DNA of 64,000 nucleotides, taken from assembly GCF_014678725.1 (NCBI RefSeq), contig NZ_CP061497.1, positions 124,001-188,000 on the forward strand, read 5' to 3'. The position numbers and the translations under genes are program-made. The stretch comes from Thermomonas sp. XSG (GTDB lineage Bacteria; Pseudomonadota; Gammaproteobacteria; Xanthomonadales; Xanthomonadaceae). The notes under the pieces are model-generated. The model saw only the letters and a list, made by a program, of their open reading frames with translations. It made no database searches and was not told the origin of the DNA. Positions 26,645 through 36,032 of the stretch are shown here, in pieces (position 1 is the stretch's first letter; every line of letters begins with the position of its first letter).

Positions 26645-26650
26645 CCTGCC

Positions 26651-29356
26651 TCAGACCTGCGCGCTGGCCACGTCCAGCGCCACGTCCATCAGCATCATGT
26701 CGTCCGGGTCCACGCTGACCCGGAAACCCAGCTGCCGGCACATCCGCAGCATCGTCGCGTTCTCGCGCAGCACCTGTCCTTCCACCGTCTTCAGGCCCAC
26801 GCTGCGCGCGTACTCGACCATCATCCGCATCAGCTGCCAGCCGATGCCGTAGCCCTTCAGGTCCGAGCGCACCAGGATGCTGTACTCGCCCTTCTCGAAG
26901 TTGGCGTCGGCCAGCAGGTGGACCACGCCCAGCAGCTGGCCGGTATCGGTGCCCAGCGCCACCAGCGCGATCGCCCGCGCGTAGTCGAGCTGGGTCAGCC
27001 GGGCGATGAATTCGTGGTTGAAGTGGCGCACGGTGGAGAAGAATCGCAATCGCAGGTCTTCGTCGCTGATGCGGCCGAAGAACTCGCGGAACAGCGCTTC
27101 GTCCTCGGGCCGCACCGGGCGCACGAACATGCGCTCATCGTGGGCAAGGTCGACTTCGCGCTCCCATTCCGACGGATACGGGCGGATCACCATCCGCGAA
27201 TGCCAGGGCCCGCGGTTCGGGCCATCGTCGGCGGGCGCGATGGCCACGCGCGCATCCACCGCCACCACGCCGTCGCGATCGGCCAGCAGCGGATTGATGT
27301 CCAGCTCGCGCACCTGCGGGATGTCGGCGGCCAGCTGCGCCAGCTTCACCAGCACCAGTGCCACCGCGCGTTCATCGGCAGCGGGCACGTCGCGGTAGGC
27401 CTTGAGGATGCGCGAGACGCGGGTGCGCCCGATCAGCTCGTGCGCCAATCGCAGATCCAGCGGCGGCAGCGCCAGCGCCTTGTCGTCGATGACCTCCACC
27501 GCGGTGCCACCGCGGCCGAACACCACCACCGGGCCGAAGGTCGGGTCGTCGGCCAGGCCGACGATCAGTTCGCGCGCCTTCGGCTTGAGCACCATCGGCT
27601 GCACGGTCACGCCGTCGATACGCGCCTCCGGACGCAACGTCCTTGCGCGCGCCAGGATCGCTTCGGCAGCTTCGCGCACCGCCGCGCCGCTGGTCAGGTT
27701 CAGGCACACGCCGTCCACGTCCGATTTGTGGATGATGTCCGGCGACAGGATCTTCAGTGCGACCGGCTTGCCGGCGGCCAGCAGCGGCGCGGCCACCTGC
27801 TCGGCCTGCGCGGGGTCGGTGGCCAGTGCGACCGGCGTGGCCGGGATGGCATAGGCGCGCAGCAGCGCGGCGACCTCCAGCGGGTCCAACCAGCGCCGAC
27901 CTGCCCCCAACGCACCCTCCACTACCGCTCGCGCCGCGGCAGTGTCCACTTCGAAATCCTCCGGCAGACTTGGTGGCGTCTCCATCAGCGCCCTCTGCGC
28001 CTCGTGATGGCGCACCAGGTACATGTAGCCGCGCACTGCGTCCGCCTCGCTGGAATAAGTCGGCACCCCCGCTGCGTCCAGTCGCGCGATGGCGTCCTGG
28101 CCGGCACCTACCCATACGCCCAGCACCGGCTTGCCATTGGAGTTCCGTGGGCGGCCTGCGAGCACGCCTGCCACCGCCGCGGCCGTGTCATGCGATGACG
28201 ACAGCGCGGTGGGCACGTGCATGGCCAGCACCGCATCGTTCTCCGGACTGGCCAGCAGCGCCTCCAGCGAAGCGGCGTAGCGTGCGGCGTCGGCGTCGCC
28301 GATCACGTCGATCGGATTGGCGCGCGACCAGGTTGGTGGCAGCAGCGCCTCCAGTCGCTCGCGTGTGGGATCGTCGATCGCCGCCAGCGTGCCGCCCATG
28401 TCCACCAGCCGGTCCACCGCCAGCACGCCGATGCCGCCGCCGTTGGTGAGGATGGCCAGCCGTCGCCCCGGCGCGCTGCGCAGGTGGCCCAGCGTTTCCG
28501 CTGCAGCGAACAGCTCGTCCAATGCCATCACCCGCAACAGCCCGGCACGCCGGAAGGCCGCGTCGTACACGCTATCGGAACCCGCCAGCGCGCCGGTATG
28601 GGTGGCGGCGGCGCGCGCACCCTGCGCGTGCCGGCCGGACTTGACCACCACCACCGGCTTGGCACGCGCGGCAGCTCGGGCAGCCGACATGAACTTGCGC
28701 GCGTCCTGAAGGGACTCGATGTAGAGGAGGATCGCGCGCGTCTTCGGATCCTGCGCGAACCAGTCGAGCAGGTCGCCGCCGTCCACGTCCAGCGCATCGC
28801 CCAGCGACACCACCGCCGAGAACCCGACACCGCGCGCCTTGCCCCATTCCACCAGCCCCGAGGCGATCGCGCCGGACTGCGATACCAGCGCAAGATCGCC
28901 GGCCAAGGGGGCGCCAGCGGCAAAACTGGCGTTGAGGCGCGCATGCGGCGCCATCACCCCCAGGCAATTCGGGCCGACGATGCGCAGGCCGCGTGCGCGT
29001 GCCGCGGCCTGGGCCTCCTCCAGCAGCGAGCCGGGACCGTGTCCCAGCCCGGCGGTGACGATGATGGCCGCACGCGCGCCAACCGCTGCAGCCTCGGCGA
29101 TCACCCGCGGCACCGTGGCCGCCGGCGACGACACCACCACCAGCTCGGGCACGAATCCCAGGTCGGCAAGCCGCGCTACCGCCGCCACCCCGTCGATCTG
29201 CGGATAACGCGGGTTGACCACGCCCAGCGGCCCGGCGAAGCCGCCATCGCGCAGGTTGCGCAGGATGGCGCGACCGACCGAGCGCTCGCGCGGACTGGCA
29301 CCCACCAGTGCCAGCGAGCGCGGCCGGAACACCGCGTCCAGTGCGTAGGTACTCAT
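26651..29356 (-). CDS. Pat-like acyl-CoA synthetase (NDP-forming)/GNAT acetyltransferase
   Basis: 901 residues in four parts: CoA-binding Rossmann domain (about 8-135; LALVGASPRERSVGRAI), succinyl-CoA ligase-like domain (150-450), ATP-grasp domain (about 490-700; KPVALKILSPDIIHKSDVDGV) and C-terminal GNAT domain (about 735-895; ILVRSDLKGYGIGWQLM). This is the layout of Pat/PatZ protein lysine acetyltransferases, which acetylate acetyl-CoA synthetase and other enzymes. His253 in ATHTGALAG, the position of the phosphohistidine in ADP-forming acyl-CoA synthetases, is retained, so ligase activity cannot be excluded. The start ATG at 29356 has GGGAGA upstream. Confidence 0.88.
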   Translation of the reverse strand: MSTYALDAVFRPRSLALVGASPRERSVGRAILRNLRDGGFAGPLGVVNPRYPQIDGVAAVARLADLGFVPELVVVSSPAATVPRVIAEAAAVGARAAIIVTAGLGHGPGSLLEEAQAAARARGLRIVGPNCLGVMAPHARLNASFAAGAPLAGDLALVSQSGAIASGLVEWGKARGVGFSAVVSLGDALDVDGGDLLDWFAQDPKTRAILLYIESLQDARKFMSAARAAARAKPVVVVKSGRHAQGARAAATHTGALAGSDSVYDAAFRRAGLLRVMALDELFAAAETLGHLRSAPGRRLAILTNGGGIGVLAVDRLVDMGGTLAAIDDPTRERLEALLPPTWSRANPIDVIGDADAARYAASLEALLASPENDAVLAMHVPTALSSSHDTAAAVAGVLAGRPRNSNGKPVLGVWVGAGQDAIARLDAAGVPTYSSEADAVRGYMYLVRHHEAQRALMETPPSLPEDFEVDTAAARAVVEGALGAGRRWLDPLEVAALLRAYAIPATPVALATDPAQAEQVAAPLLAAGKPVALKILSPDIIHKSDVDGVCLNLTSGAAVREAAEAILARARTLRPEARIDGVTVQPMVLKPKARELIVGLADDPTFGPVVVFGRGGTAVEVIDDKALALPPLDLRLAHELIGRTRVSRILKAYRDVPAADERAVALVLVKLAQLAADIPQVRELDINPLLADRDGVVAVDARVAIAPADDGPNRGPWHSRMVIRPYPSEWEREVDLAHDERMFVRPVRPEDEALFREFFGRISDEDLRLRFFSTVRHFNHEFIARLTQLDYARAIALVALGTDTGQLLGVVHLLADANFEKGEYSILVRSDLKGYGIGWQLMRMMVEYARSVGLKTVEGQVLRENATMLRMCRQLGFRVSVDPDDMMLMDVALDVASAQV

Positions 29357-29458
29357 CCCGGAACCATCTCCCGCGCCGTGTTGCCACACACGATAGCGCG
29401 TCCGGCGCCCACGCCGGTCCCCTCGCATGCCGCGGGGAGGCGATCCCCGCGGCGGCGA

Positions 29459-32400
29459 TCAGGCCGCTGCCGCAGCGCGTCGCTGTGACCGGGTCATGCG
29501 CGCCCGCTGCAGCAGCCGCGACGTACCGGTGCGCAGGTCGTCCAGCAGCGCGTAGATGGTGGGCAGGAACAGCAGGCTGACCACGGTGGAGAACGCCAGG
29601 CCGCCGGCGATCGCACGCGCCATCGGGTAGTACGGCGGCATGCCGTCGGCGGTCTTGGTGGACAGCGCGATCGGGATCATCGCCAGGATCGCGGTGCCCA
29701 TCGTCATCATGATCGGGCGCAGGCGCTCGCGGCTGCCCTCGACCAGCGCGTCGATGCGCGGCACGCCGCGGCGGCGCAGATTGTTGATGTGCTCGATCAT
29801 CACGATGCCGTTGTTCACCACCACGCCCATCAGCACCAGGATGCCGATCACCGCCATGATGTTCATCTCGGTGCCGGTGAGCCAGAACAGCCAGTACACG
29901 CCGAAGATCGAGAACAGCACGCAACTCATGATCGCCAGCGGGAACAGCAGCGATTCGAACACCGCCGCCATGATCACCAGCATCAGCACCAGCGCGATCC
30001 CGATCGCGCGCACCATCTGGTTCATGCCGTCGAAGTTGATGTTGAAGCCGGCGCCGTCGAAGGTATAGCTGTAGCCCGGCGGGAACTGGACGTTCTTCAG
30101 GGTGTCCTCGATCGACTTGCGGGCGTCCTGCATGGAAGCACCCTGCGCCAGCCCGGCCTGCACCTGCAGCATGGTCTGCCGGCTCTGTCGCTGGATCTGG
30201 GTGGCGGCAGGCGTGGTGTCCACGTCCACCATCGCCAGCAGCGGCACTTCGGTGCCGTTCGGCGCGCGCACCAGGAAGGTGGACAGGTCCTCCACGCTGT
30301 AGCTGTCGGAGCCGGCGAAGCGCACGTTGACGGGGATCTCCACGTCCTCGCGGTGGAAATCACGCAGAGACGAACCGCGCAATGCCATGCCGACGAACTG
30401 GGCCACCTGCTGCGCGCTGAAGCCATAGGCCGCCGCACGCTCGCGGTTGACCTGCACCTTCAGCTCGGTGTTGGCGTCGCCGGTGTCCACGCGCACGTCG
30501 CGTAGCTTCGGGTTGCGCCCCAGGATCGGCACGATGTCGTCCGCCAGCTCCTTCAACGTCTGGGTGGAGTCGCCGATCAGGCTGAAGGTGATTCCCTGCC
30601 CGTCGCCGCTGCCCATGCCGCCCGGCCAGCCGATGCCGAGGTTTGCCCGCGCGGACTTGGGCAGCCCCTTGCGCACCTCCTCGGAAATCTTCTTGTTCTG
30701 CTCGGCGTCGTCGATGGTCAGGAACAGGCGCGTCTGTGCCCAGCCCTGTTCGCTGTAGCGGCTGTAGACGCGGTCGATCTTGAAATCGTCGCGGTGCGCA
30801 TTGACGAACTGCTCGACCCGCGCGACCTCCTTGCCCATCTCCTCCTTGGAATAGGCCCCCTTCCACTGGTAGAAGATGTTGATCTCGGTGGGGTCGCTGT
30901 CGTCACCGCTACCGGTGGTGTTCATCATCGGATACACGCTGACCAGCGAAATCGCCAGGATCCCGGCCACGCTCCAGCCACGATGCAGCAGGGTCCAGCG
31001 CAGCAGGCGGGCGTAGCGCGCCTGCAGGCCGGTGATGAACGGGGACTTCAACGCCGGCGGCGTCTTCATCCGTGCCGAGAGCATCGGGATCAGGCTGATG
31101 GCCACCAGCCACGAGGCCAGCAGCGACACCGAAATGGTCACCGCCAGCTGGCTCAGATAGATGGTGATGATGTTCTTCTCGCCGAACAGCATCGGCAGGA
31201 ACACCACGCAGTGGCACAGGGTGCCGGCCGACAGCGCGATGGCCACGTGGCGCGTGCCGATGATCGACGCCAGCCACGGCTTGCCGGGGTATTTCTCGCG
31301 CTCCTGGTAGATGCTCTCGACCACCACCACGGCGTTGTCCACCAGCATGCCCACCGCCAGCAGCAGGCCCATCATCGAGATGATGTTGAGGGTGATGCCG
31401 GCGAAGTACATGAATCCCAGCGTCATCGTGAAGCAGATCGGGATCGCCGTGGACACCATCAGGGTGGACGGCCAGTGGCGCAGGAAGGCATACAGCACCA
31501 CAACCGACAACAGCAGGCCGATGCCGCCGGCTTCCGCCAGCGCCAGCAGCGAGCTGGTCACGGCCTGGCCCTGGTCGTCGGTGACTTCGATCTTCACCCC
31601 GCGCATGGCCGGATCCTGCTCGAGCAGCGTGATCTCCTTGCGCACCATCCGCGACAGGTCGACCAGGTTCGCCGCACGCTCCTTGTAGATGTCCACGCCC
31701 ACGCTGGGCTTGCCGTCCATCCGTCGCACGTAGTTCATGCGCTGCGGCTGCAGGTTGACGTCGGCGATGTCGGACAGGCGGGTGCCCTTCTTGTCGATGC
31801 GCAGGTCGCGCAACTGCTGCAGCTGCTGCAGCTCGCCCAGCGGCTGCACGCGCAGGCGCTGGCCGGCTTCGGTGATCTCGCCGGCGGACACCGCGAAGTT
31901 CGCGGCCTGCAGCTTCTGCACCAGCTCGTTCAGCACCACCCCGTGCGCGGTCAGGCGGTCCTTGTCCAGCGCCACCAGCACTTCCTGCTTGGCCACGCCC
32001 TCCACTTCCACCCGGGCCACGCCGGGCAGGCGCTCGAGCCGCTGCTTGATGCTGCGCTCGATCAGGTCGGCGCGGGTGGTCAGGTCGACGCTGCTGGTCA
32101 GGCGCAGGCTCAGCGCCTCGCGGTCCGAGGTGCTCCAGCGCTGAACGAAGTAGCGGCGGAAATCATCCGGCAACTGGTCGCGGATCGCGTCGATGCGCTC
32201 GCGCGCCTCGGAGGCGGCGATGGCGATGTCCCGGCTCCAGTCGCTGAAGCGCACCTGGATCGAGCCGCCGTCCGCGTTGGCGCGCGAGTTCATCGACTCG
32301 ATGCCGGGCATCGTCGCCAGCGCTTCCTCGACCGGGCGCACCAGGTTGCGCTCCACCTCTTCCGGGGTGGAGCCGGGGTACGGCAGCGACACGAAGAAGA

Positions 32401-32530
32401 ACGGGATGGTGGCTTCCGGCTCGGCCTCGAGCGGCAGGCGGAAGGAAGCGATCAGGCCGATTGCCACCATCGACACGAACAGCATGATCGTGGTGATGGG
32501 GCGGCGGATGGAGAGCTCGGTGATGTTCAT
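29459..32530 (-). CDS. RND efflux permease (HAE-type), second permease of the operon
   Basis: 1023 residues. MNITELSIRRPITTIMLFVSM begins the first helix; two large periplasmic porter domains and 12 helices follow. TM4-type segment MMGLLLAVGMLVDNAVVVVESIYQE and its TM10 counterpart MAVIGILVLMGVVVNNGIVMIE mark an RND pump, with Asp in the proton-relay region. It starts 4 bases after the first permease ends. Substrate unknown. Confidence 0.92.
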   Translation of the reverse strand: MNITELSIRRPITTIMLFVSMVAIGLIASFRLPLEAEPEATIPFFFVSLPYPGSTPEEVERNLVRPVEEALATMPGIESMNSRANADGGSIQVRFSDWSRDIAIAASEARERIDAIRDQLPDDFRRYFVQRWSTSDREALSLRLTSSVDLTTRADLIERSIKQRLERLPGVARVEVEGVAKQEVLVALDKDRLTAHGVVLNELVQKLQAANFAVSAGEITEAGQRLRVQPLGELQQLQQLRDLRIDKKGTRLSDIADVNLQPQRMNYVRRMDGKPSVGVDIYKERAANLVDLSRMVRKEITLLEQDPAMRGVKIEVTDDQGQAVTSSLLALAEAGGIGLLLSVVVLYAFLRHWPSTLMVSTAIPICFTMTLGFMYFAGITLNIISMMGLLLAVGMLVDNAVVVVESIYQEREKYPGKPWLASIIGTRHVAIALSAGTLCHCVVFLPMLFGEKNIITIYLSQLAVTISVSLLASWLVAISLIPMLSARMKTPPALKSPFITGLQARYARLLRWTLLHRGWSVAGILAISLVSVYPMMNTTGSGDDSDPTEINIFYQWKGAYSKEEMGKEVARVEQFVNAHRDDFKIDRVYSRYSEQGWAQTRLFLTIDDAEQNKKISEEVRKGLPKSARANLGIGWPGGMGSGDGQGITFSLIGDSTQTLKELADDIVPILGRNPKLRDVRVDTGDANTELKVQVNRERAAAYGFSAQQVAQFVGMALRGSSLRDFHREDVEIPVNVRFAGSDSYSVEDLSTFLVRAPNGTEVPLLAMVDVDTTPAATQIQRQSRQTMLQVQAGLAQGASMQDARKSIEDTLKNVQFPPGYSYTFDGAGFNINFDGMNQMVRAIGIALVLMLVIMAAVFESLLFPLAIMSCVLFSIFGVYWLFWLTGTEMNIMAVIGILVLMGVVVNNGIVMIEHINNLRRRGVPRIDALVEGSRERLRPIMMTMGTAILAMIPIALSTKTADGMPPYYPMARAIAGGLAFSTVVSLLFLPTIYALLDDLRTGTSRLLQRARMTRSQRRAAAAA

Positions 32531-32534
32531 CCGG

Positions 32535-35500
32535 TCAGGCCTTCGCGCCGCCATTCAGCGGGTCGTGTTCGTGCGAGATCATCTCTGCCGCCTGCGCCGC
32601 CACGGCGCGCGCGCGCCGCCCGCGCTCCGCGTAGAACTCGTCCGGCTTGCGGTCCAGCAGGTCGTAGACCACCGGGATCACCAGCAGGGTCAGCAGGGTC
32701 GATACCAGCAGGCCGCCGATCACCGTGATCGCCATCGGGCTGCGCACTTCCGCACCATCGCCGAAGGCCAGGGCCAGCGGCAGGAAGCCGAACACCGCGC
32801 ACAGCGTGGTCATCATGATCGGGCGCAGGCGCGAACGCGCACCCTCCACCAGCGCGGTGCGCTTGGCCACACCCTCCTCGCGCAGCTGGTTCACCTTGTC
32901 GATCAGGATGATCGCGTTCTTCACCACCAGCCCCACCAGCAGGATCAGGCCGATGAACACCACCACCGAGGCCGGCGAGCCGGTCATCAGCAGGGCGGCC
33001 ACGGCGCCCACCAGCGCCAGCGGGATGGTGAACAGGATGACGAACGGGTGCAGCAGGGACTCGAACTGCGAGGCCATCACCAGATAGACCAGGAAGATCG
33101 CCAGCGCGAACGCGAACAGCAGCGACCGGATGGATTCGCCCAGCTCCTGGCCCTGGCCGCCGATGCGCATGTCGATGTCGGTGCCAAGGGGAGACTTCGC
33201 GACCATGTCGTTCACCTCGCGGATCGCGCCGCCAAGGTCGATGTCGCGCAGGTTCGCGGAGACGATCGCGACGCGGCGCTGGTCGGCGCGATGGATCTCG
33301 CTGGGCCCGGTCGTCGCCACCACATCGGCGACGGACGCGAGCTCGACGGGGGTGCCGCTGCCCGGATTGACGATCAACCGGCGCAGATCGTCCACCGAGT
33401 TGCGGTCGGATTCCTGCGCGCGCACCAGCACGTCGATCTTGCGGTCGCGGAAGCTGTAGCGCGTTGCCACGTTGCCCTTGACCTTGTTCACCACCACGTC
33501 GGCGATCTGGCGCGTGGTGAGGCCGAGCGCGGCGGCACGGTCCTGGTCGAAGCGGATCTGGATTTCCGGAAAGCCCTGCTCCACGGTCGACTTCACGTCG
33601 GCGTAGTGCGGATTTGCGCGGAGCATCCCGGCGAGCCGGTTGCCGGCCTTGCGGATGGTCTCCAGATCCGCGCCCTCCACTTCGATCTCCAATGGCGGCG
33701 ACAGGCTGAACAGCTCGGGTCGGCTGAAGTCCACCTGCACGCCCGGGAAATCCTTCATCGTCTTGCGCAGCGCTTCGGTGAGCGGGACTTCCGCATCGTT
33801 GCTTTCCATCACCACTGACAGCTTGCCGATGTTCTCGCCGCTTTCGGTGGGGCTGGCATCCAGCCGGGTGCCCGTGCCCGACACGCCATACAGCACACGC
33901 ACGCCGGCATCCTTCGCATGCGCGGCCTGCACGTCGCGGACCAGCGCATCGGTCCTGGCCAGCGGCGTGCCAGGCGGGAGCTTGGCGGTCATGTCGAAGC
34001 GGTCCTGCGCGAACTGCGGGATCAGGTCGGTGCCCAGCAGCGGCACCGCCGCCATCGTCAGCGCGAACGCCAGCGAAGCCACCAGCAGCACCGGCGCGGG
34101 CCGCTGCAACGCCTTGGGCAACACCCGCATGTAGGCATGCTCGGCGCGGCCATACGGCGCCATCGCCAGGTCGCTCAGCTTGCGCATCACCGGTCCGACC
34201 ACCGCGCCCAGGCCGCGCCACGCACGCACCACCACCCACGCCAGGCTGAAGAGGCCGTAGCGGAACAGCGCACCGACGCTGCGTCCGGCATAGGCGGCCG
34301 GCTTCTGCCAGCGCTTCTGCGGTTGCCAGTGCGCGGGCGCCGCTTCTTCCGGGAAGCCCAGCGGCGGACGGCCCTTCAGCGCACTCAGCATCGGGATCAG
34401 GGTCATCGCCACCACCAGCGAGACGCCGATGGCGATCGCCACGGTCAGGGCCTGGTCGCGGAACAGCTGGCCGGCGATGCCCTGCACGAACACCAGCGGC
34501 AGGAACACCGCGATCGTGGTCAGGGTGGACGCGACCACCGCCATGCTCACCTCGCGGGTGCCGGCAATCGCCGCCTCGAGAATGCCGAGGCCGCGTTCGC
34601 GCGCCTTGGCGATCGATTCCAGCACCACGATGGAGTCATCCACCACCAGGCCGGTGGCGAGCGCCAGACCACCCAGCGACATCACGTTCAGCGACAGGCC
34701 GAGCTGGCCCATGAAGAAGAAGGTGGCGATGATCGACACCGGCAACGACAGACTGATGACGAAGGTGCTCCAGCCGTCGCGCAGGAACAGGAAGATGATC
34801 AGCACCGACAGCAGGCCGCCGATCACGCCGTCCACCTTGACGTCGCGGATCGCGTTGCGGATGAAGATCGACTGGTCCTCGATGGTGGTCAGCTCGATGT
34901 CGGCGGGAAGCTTGTCGCGGATGGCCTTGAGCCTCGTTTCCAGCGCATCGGCGGTGGACACGGTGTTGGCATCGCCTTCCTTGTAGATCGCCAGCTCCAC
35001 CGCCTCGCGACCGTTGAGGCGGATGATCGCCTCGCGTTCCTTGTAGCCCTGGCGCACCGAGGCCACGTCCCTCAGGCGCAACGGCGAGGTCCCCGCCTGC
35101 GTGTTGCCGCCCTGCGACAGCGCGGCCATCACCCGCGCATCGCCACTGGCCGCCGCCAGGCGCATTGCCTGTTCGTTGCCGGTATTGCCGGTCGACGCGC
35201 TGCGCGTGGTCAGCAGCATGTTCGCCATCTCCTCGACGGTGGCGAACTGGTTGACGGTGCGCACGAGGTAGCGCTGCGAACCCTCCTCCAGGCGTCCGCC
35301 GGAGACATTCACGTTCTCTTGCGCCAGCCGGTTGATCACGCTCTCCAGCGACAGGCCATACTGCGCCAGCTTGCGCTGGTCGATGTCCACCTGCACCTCG
35401 TCCTCGAGGCCACCGCCCACCTTCACCGCGGCCACGCCTTCGACCGGCTCGAGCTTGCGCTTGAGGTCATCGTCGGCGAAGCGGCGCAGCTCCATCAGCT

Positions 35501-36032
35501 GGCGGATACCCTCGGCAGCATCGCCATCCTGCCGTTTCGGCGACAGCGCCAGCCGCATGATCGGCTGGGTGGAGGGATTGAAGCGCAGCAGCACCGGCGG
35601 CTTGGCGTCCTGCGGAAACTGCAGCGCCTCCATCTTGTCGCGCACGTCCAGGCTTGCCTGGTCCATGTCGGTGCCCCAGGCGAACTCCATCACCACGTCG
35701 GACTGGCCGGTGCGCGACACCGACTTCAGCTTGCGCAGGCCCTTCACCACACCCAGCGCCTCTTCCGCCGGCTGTGAGATCAGGGTCTCGATCTCCGCCG
35801 GCGCCGCACCTTCGTAATCGGTGCGCACGGTCAGGGTGGGATAGCTGAGGTCGGGCAGCAGGTTGACCTTGAGGCTGCCCAGCGCGATCAGCCCGAACAG
35901 CACCAGTGTCAGCGTCATCATCGCGATGGTGACGCGCCGCCGGGTGGCGAACTCCACCAGGTTGAAGCCGGCCGCGGGCGCATGGTGCGGGTCCTGCGCG
36001 TGCTCCGGCCGAGGGGTCGAAGGCGAACTCAT
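32535..36032 (-). CDS. RND efflux permease (HAE-type), first permease, with enlarged central loop
   Basis: 1165 residues, about 120 longer than a typical RND pump. Motifs include FNLVEFATRRRVTIAMM at the N-terminus, LGGLALATGLVVDDSIVVLES in the TM4 region and LILLVGLVVKNAIILIDKVNQL in the TM10 region. The extra length is between TM6 and TM7 (after LIPMLSALKGRPPLG), including a hydrophobic or amphipathic RYGLFSLAWVVVRAWRGL stretch. The ATG overlaps the adaptor stop (ATGA). Two permeases behind one adaptor recall MdtABC, where both permeases work in one trimer; this is inferred. Confidence 0.92.
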   Translation of the reverse strand: MSSPSTPRPEHAQDPHHAPAAGFNLVEFATRRRVTIAMMTLTLVLFGLIALGSLKVNLLPDLSYPTLTVRTDYEGAAPAEIETLISQPAEEALGVVKGLRKLKSVSRTGQSDVVMEFAWGTDMDQASLDVRDKMEALQFPQDAKPPVLLRFNPSTQPIMRLALSPKRQDGDAAEGIRQLMELRRFADDDLKRKLEPVEGVAAVKVGGGLEDEVQVDIDQRKLAQYGLSLESVINRLAQENVNVSGGRLEEGSQRYLVRTVNQFATVEEMANMLLTTRSASTGNTGNEQAMRLAAASGDARVMAALSQGGNTQAGTSPLRLRDVASVRQGYKEREAIIRLNGREAVELAIYKEGDANTVSTADALETRLKAIRDKLPADIELTTIEDQSIFIRNAIRDVKVDGVIGGLLSVLIIFLFLRDGWSTFVISLSLPVSIIATFFFMGQLGLSLNVMSLGGLALATGLVVDDSIVVLESIAKARERGLGILEAAIAGTREVSMAVVASTLTTIAVFLPLVFVQGIAGQLFRDQALTVAIAIGVSLVVAMTLIPMLSALKGRPPLGFPEEAAPAHWQPQKRWQKPAAYAGRSVGALFRYGLFSLAWVVVRAWRGLGAVVGPVMRKLSDLAMAPYGRAEHAYMRVLPKALQRPAPVLLVASLAFALTMAAVPLLGTDLIPQFAQDRFDMTAKLPPGTPLARTDALVRDVQAAHAKDAGVRVLYGVSGTGTRLDASPTESGENIGKLSVVMESNDAEVPLTEALRKTMKDFPGVQVDFSRPELFSLSPPLEIEVEGADLETIRKAGNRLAGMLRANPHYADVKSTVEQGFPEIQIRFDQDRAAALGLTTRQIADVVVNKVKGNVATRYSFRDRKIDVLVRAQESDRNSVDDLRRLIVNPGSGTPVELASVADVVATTGPSEIHRADQRRVAIVSANLRDIDLGGAIREVNDMVAKSPLGTDIDMRIGGQGQELGESIRSLLFAFALAIFLVYLVMASQFESLLHPFVILFTIPLALVGAVAALLMTGSPASVVVFIGLILLVGLVVKNAIILIDKVNQLREEGVAKRTALVEGARSRLRPIMMTTLCAVFGFLPLALAFGDGAEVRSPMAITVIGGLLVSTLLTLLVIPVVYDLLDRKPDEFYAERGRRARAVAAQAAEMISHEHDPLNGGAKA

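Noticed and set aside
26645-26650. Expected terminator between convergent TraB and Pat-like genes
   Set aside because: Only six bases separate the stops and no hairpin with a T tract is visible there.
30794-32728. Long plus-strand open frame rich in His, Gln and Arg
   Set aside because: It is the shadow of the second RND permease and shows the same antisense composition.
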